From Candidatus Omnitrophota bacterium (lineage in GTDB: Bacteria; Omnitrophota; Gorgyraeia; Gygaellales; Profunditerraquicolaceae): DNA of 17,666 bases. Each line of letters opens with the position of its first letter. The stretch's first letter is position 1. The stretch covers positions 1 through 17,666 of the forward strand of contig JAQUAP010000023.1 of assembly GCA_028687205.1 (NCBI GenBank), in the 5' to 3' direction. Positions 15,386-17,666 of the stretch are shown here, one piece after another. Under the pieces are notes generated by a model that worked only from the letters and a program-made list of their open reading frames with translations, had not been told where the DNA came from and searched no databases. A program made the translations under genes and the position numbers.

Positions 15386-16002
15386 CAAAGATAAGGGTTA
15401 TGCTTCTTTTCCTCGCCTAGCGTAGAGTCCGGGCCGTGCCCGGGGTAAACCCTGGTCTCTTCGCTCAAGCTAAGCAATTTTTCCTTTATTGACCTGACCA
15501 ATGCCTCTTCGTTGCCACCGGATAAATCCGACCTGCCGATACTATGATAGAATAAAGCGTCTCCCGTAAAAGCTACTTTATCCTCCGGTTTCTGAAGTAT
15601 GAGGCCGATCCCTCCGGCTGTGTGACCGGGCAGGTGCACGACTTTTAATTCTATGCCGTCTAATGTAATGACCTGGTTGTCTTCCAGGGTTTTTATTTCT
15701 GACTTAACCGTATAGCTGGAAGCGAATAACCCCGACATATTAAGCATGGCGTCTTTCAACATCGGCGCGTCGAGCTTATGTATATATACCGGTATATTAA
15801 ATTCATTGTCCGCGCCTATATGGTCGTAATGCCCGTGGGTATTGATAATAAAAGCGGGCTGCAGCTTATATTTATTCAAGGCCTGCCGGATTTTACGCGC
15901 CTCAGCCCCGGGGTCGATAATGATAGCCTGGGAATCCCGCTGTTCGGCGAGAATATAACAATTAACCTGCATCGACCCTACGCAAATCTTCTCTAAAATC
16001 AT
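15385..16002 (-). CDS. Metallo-beta-lactamase-fold hydrolase, glyoxalase II-like
   Basis: Cytoplasmic zinc hydrolase of 205 residues. All metal ligands are visible: THGHYDH (H56, H58, D60, H61), H127 in LPGHTAGG, D148 in FTGDALF and H189 in YPGHGP. The compact size without the C-terminal helical domain of classical glyoxalase II matches the short YcbL/GloB-like group, whose substrate is generally unclear; hydroxyacylglutathione or another thioester is possible. The ATG at 16002 overlaps the lipoprotein stop by four bases (ATGA), and the stop overlaps the xerD start by one. No strong Shine-Dalgarno sequence is seen, consistent with coupling. Confidence 0.9.
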   Translation of the reverse strand: MILEKICVGSMQVNCYILAEQRDSQAIIIDPGAEARKIRQALNKYKLQPAFIINTHGHYDHIGADNEFNIPVYIHKLDAPMLKDAMLNMSGLFASSYTVKSEIKTLEDNQVITLDGIELKVVHLPGHTAGGIGLILQKPEDKVAFTGDALFYHSIGRSDLSGGNEEALVRSIKEKLLSLSEETRVYPGHGPDSTLGEEKKHNPYL

Positions 16003-16490
16003 AATAAATCGTTCTTGACGTCGTTATACGAGAAATGCTGCAGGATATTCAATCTTATCTTCTCGGATTTCTGGAAGTAAAAATTATTGGCTGTGCCGTA
16101 GATATCGGCCTTAATGTCCTGTTGCAGTTCAACCAGCTGCCTCAAGTAAACATCCAATTGCTTCTGCTTACTTTCATTCAAGAGAGCGCGCATGTTGACC
16201 AGGTTCTTCATTGCCTGCTGGGCGCAGTCAAGCTTCTTCTTTTGGGAACCATTCTGCATTAAAACGCTTACCAGTTCATCCTGCCAGGATTGCCAGAAAA
16301 CAAAATACTGCCGGTACTGCTCCTCCTTGGTCATCTTCGGGCCCTTCCACTCTTCAGGCGCCAGGACCATCTCTACCTGCTCCTTATCTTTTTTAGACTT
16401 GCGCGTGAACTTACGCGTGAATGCCTCGCAGCCAGCCAAATTAATTATAAGGATTAACCCGATAGCAAAAATAAGGGCTTTGCGCGTCAT
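15999..16490 (-). CDS. Putative lipoprotein, function unknown
   Basis: A 163-residue protein that I do not recognise. It begins with basic residues, a hydrophobic run and a lipobox LAGC (cysteine 21), a clear signal peptidase II signal. The mature part starts with a strongly basic patch (about 25-36), followed by a region rich in Gln, Lys, Glu and Leu (about 50-130) that appears helical, with Trp residues in YFVFWQSWQDEL (62-73). The second mature residue is Glu, not the Asp that favours inner-membrane retention in E. coli, but that rule may not apply here. The ATG at 16490 has AAGGAG 8 bases upstream and overlaps the ligA stop by four bases (ATGA); the 3' end overlaps the hydrolase gene in the same way. 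It could be an envelope-associated helical protein. Confidence 0.8.
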   Translation of the reverse strand: MTRKALIFAIGLILIINLAGCEAFTRKFTRKSKKDKEQVEMVLAPEEWKGPKMTKEEQYRQYFVFWQSWQDELVSVLMQNGSQKKKLDCAQQAMKNLVNMRALLNESKQKQLDVYLRQLVELQQDIKADIYGTANNFYFQKSEKIRLNILQHFSYNDVKNDLL

Positions 16491-17666
16491 TTAACCATCT
16501 CCTTGAATTCTTTTTCATTAATAATCTTTACCCCTAATTGCTTTGCCTTTTCATATTTTGAGCCGGGATTATCGCCGGCCACGACAAAATCCGTATTTCT
16601 GCTTACCGAAACAGCGGCATTGGCGCCAAGGGAGCGTACCAGGGACTCGGCTTCCAGGCGGCTCAAACCCTTAAGCTCACCCGTAAAGACTATTTGTTTA
16701 CCGCTAAGCGGGGTAACTTTGCCTGGCGTAAGTTCTTCCCTAAAATTCAATCCGGCCTCCTTGAGGCTTGCGATTATTTTCCTGGTCGAGTTCTGGCTGA
16801 AATAGTTCGTAATTGACTCGGCCATCGCTGAACCGACTTCGTAAATCCTGTCCAGGTCATCTTTTTTAGCCGCCAAGAGGTTATCCAGGGTTTTAAACTC
16901 GCGCGCTAAAACAAACGCCGCCTTTTCTCCTACATGGCGGATGCCTAAGGCATAAATAAGGCGGGACAAGGTTTTGTGTTTGCTTTTTTCAATGCCGGCA
17001 AGCAGGTTACTGATCTTTTTTTCCTTGAATAACGCTAATTTTTGCAAGTCTTCTGATTTTAATTTATAAATATCCGCAAAGTCCTTGACCAGCTTTAAGC
17101 GTACCAGCTGCTCTACAACCGCTTCTCCCATGCCTTCGATATCCATGGCAGCACGCGAAGCAAAATGCAACAACTCTCTCTCCAGTTGGGCCGGACAAGA
17201 TGGATTTATGCAGCGATAAGCAACATCCTCTTCTTTCTCTTTTATGACTTTCCCTGAACAAACAGGGCAGGTTTTGGGGACAGAAAATTCTTTTTTCCCT
17301 CTCTGCTCGGTAACCTTGACCACCTTAGGGATTACTTCTCCCGCCCTCTCAATCAAAACCCGGTCGCCTATCTTGACTTTCAACCTCTTTATTTCGTCAA
17401 AATTATGCAGGCTGGCGTGTTTGATGATTACTCCGGCGCAGGCAACGGGTTTTAATTTAGCTACCGGCGTGATGATGCCTGTCCTGCCTACCTGGGTCAC
17501 GATATCCAGTACTTCCGTAGTCGCCTGATGCGCGGGGAATTTATAAGCGACTGCCCAACGCGGGCTCTTCAGGGTAAATCCCAATTCCTTTTGCTGGGCG
17601 ATAGCGTTGACCTTGAAGACGATGCCGTCTATATCATAGGTAAGCTTGGCTCTTTTTTTCTCCCAG
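16487..17666 (-). CDS. ligA: LigA, NAD+-dependent DNA ligase (partial, 5' end missing)
   Basis: Seals nicks in replication and repair using NAD+. The frame is open to the right edge: 392 residues are visible of a family usually about 670, so the Ia and most of the adenylation domain, including the KxDG lysine, lie outside. Visible in order are the end of the adenylation domain with YDIDGIVFKVN and RWAVAYKFPAHQ, the OB fold (VGRTGIITPVAKLKPV, DRVLIERAGEVIPKV), a four-cysteine zinc finger (CPVC...YRCINPSC), helix-hairpin-helix repeats (IEGMGEAVVEQL, ALGIRHVGEKAA, YEVGSAMAESI) and a C-terminal BRCT domain starting at GKQIVFTGEL. The TTG at 17584 is an internal leucine, not a start. It is the most upstream gene seen in the operon. 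Confidence 0.96.
   Translation of the reverse strand, partial: WEKKRAKLTYDIDGIVFKVNAIAQQKELGFTLKSPRWAVAYKFPAHQATTEVLDIVTQVGRTGIITPVAKLKPVACAGVIIKHASLHNFDEIKRLKVKIGDRVLIERAGEVIPKVVKVTEQRGKKEFSVPKTCPVCSGKVIKEKEEDVAYRCINPSCPAQLERELLHFASRAAMDIEGMGEAVVEQLVRLKLVKDFADIYKLKSEDLQKLALFKEKKISNLLAGIEKSKHKTLSRLIYALGIRHVGEKAAFVLAREFKTLDNLLAAKKDDLDRIYEVGSAMAESITNYFSQNSTRKIIASLKEAGLNFREELTPGKVTPLSGKQIVFTGELKGLSRLEAESLVRSLGANAAVSVSRNTDFVVAGDNPGSKYEKAKQLGVKIINEKEFKEMVK

Noticed and set aside
15386..15388. TTG at 15388 as the xerD start
   Set aside because: The next codon is ATG, and TGATG overlap with the preceding gene is the more usual arrangement.
17064..17261. Minus-strand open frame within ligA
   Set aside because: It is out of frame with clear ligA zinc-finger and helix-hairpin-helix coding sequence.
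1..17666. A defence system, CRISPR array, transposase or prophage
   Set aside because: All gene space is occupied by recognisable housekeeping genes on one strand, and no regularly spaced repeat array or integrase-linked cargo is present. The Xer recombinase is embedded in a core operon.

Overview
The window is a densely packed bacterial chromosome segment in which every recognisable gene lies on the minus strand, so transcription runs from the right edge to the left. The cell-division and cell-wall (dcw) cluster, a meso-diaminopimelate-type MurE motif and a lipoprotein signal point to a bacterium with a conventional peptidoglycan wall, probably Gram-negative. An uncultivated lineage such as Omnitrophota would fit, but that is a guess from gene content and style; no rRNA is present to test it.

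Right part (17666 down to 10490), in transcription order: the 3' two-thirds of ligA (DNA ligase), a small unrecognised lipoprotein, a glyoxalase-II-like metallo-beta-lactamase-fold hydrolase, a XerC/XerD tyrosine recombinase, a CCA-adding/poly(A) polymerase-family nucleotidyltransferase, rbfA, an NrnA-type DHH phosphoesterase and ribF. Most of these genes overlap or are a few bases apart (ATGA and TGATG junctions), so they look like one housekeeping operon. The exception is a roughly 500-base gap between the DHH gene and ribF (11393-11890). It contains two back-to-back, non-coding, strongly self-complementary blocks: one of about 230 bp (11404-11633) and one of 244 bp (11641-11884). They are the least explained part of the window and look like palindromic or MITE-like repeats or a structured RNA leader.

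Left part (10402 down to 1): a textbook dcw operon with its own control region. A consensus-like sigma-70 promoter (TTGACA, 17-base spacer, TATACT) is followed by three GTGGA boxes spaced exactly 10 bp apart, the last touching the mraZ Shine-Dalgarno sequence. Then come mraZ, rsmH, an ftsL-like gene, ftsI, murE, murF, mraY, murD, ftsW and murG (cut by the left edge). MraZ should bind the GTGGA boxes and control the operon. RsmH methylates 16S rRNA. MurE, MurF and MurD build the cytoplasmic UDP-MurNAc-pentapeptide, MraY and MurG turn it into lipid II, and FtsW and FtsI polymerise and cross-link it at the septum with the FtsL-like protein. murC, murB, ddl, ftsQ, ftsA and ftsZ are not in the window and may lie beyond the left edge.

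I saw no tRNA, rRNA, CRISPR array, transposase gene or defence system. Apart from the paired palindromes and the compact MraZ operator, the region is ordinary core genome.
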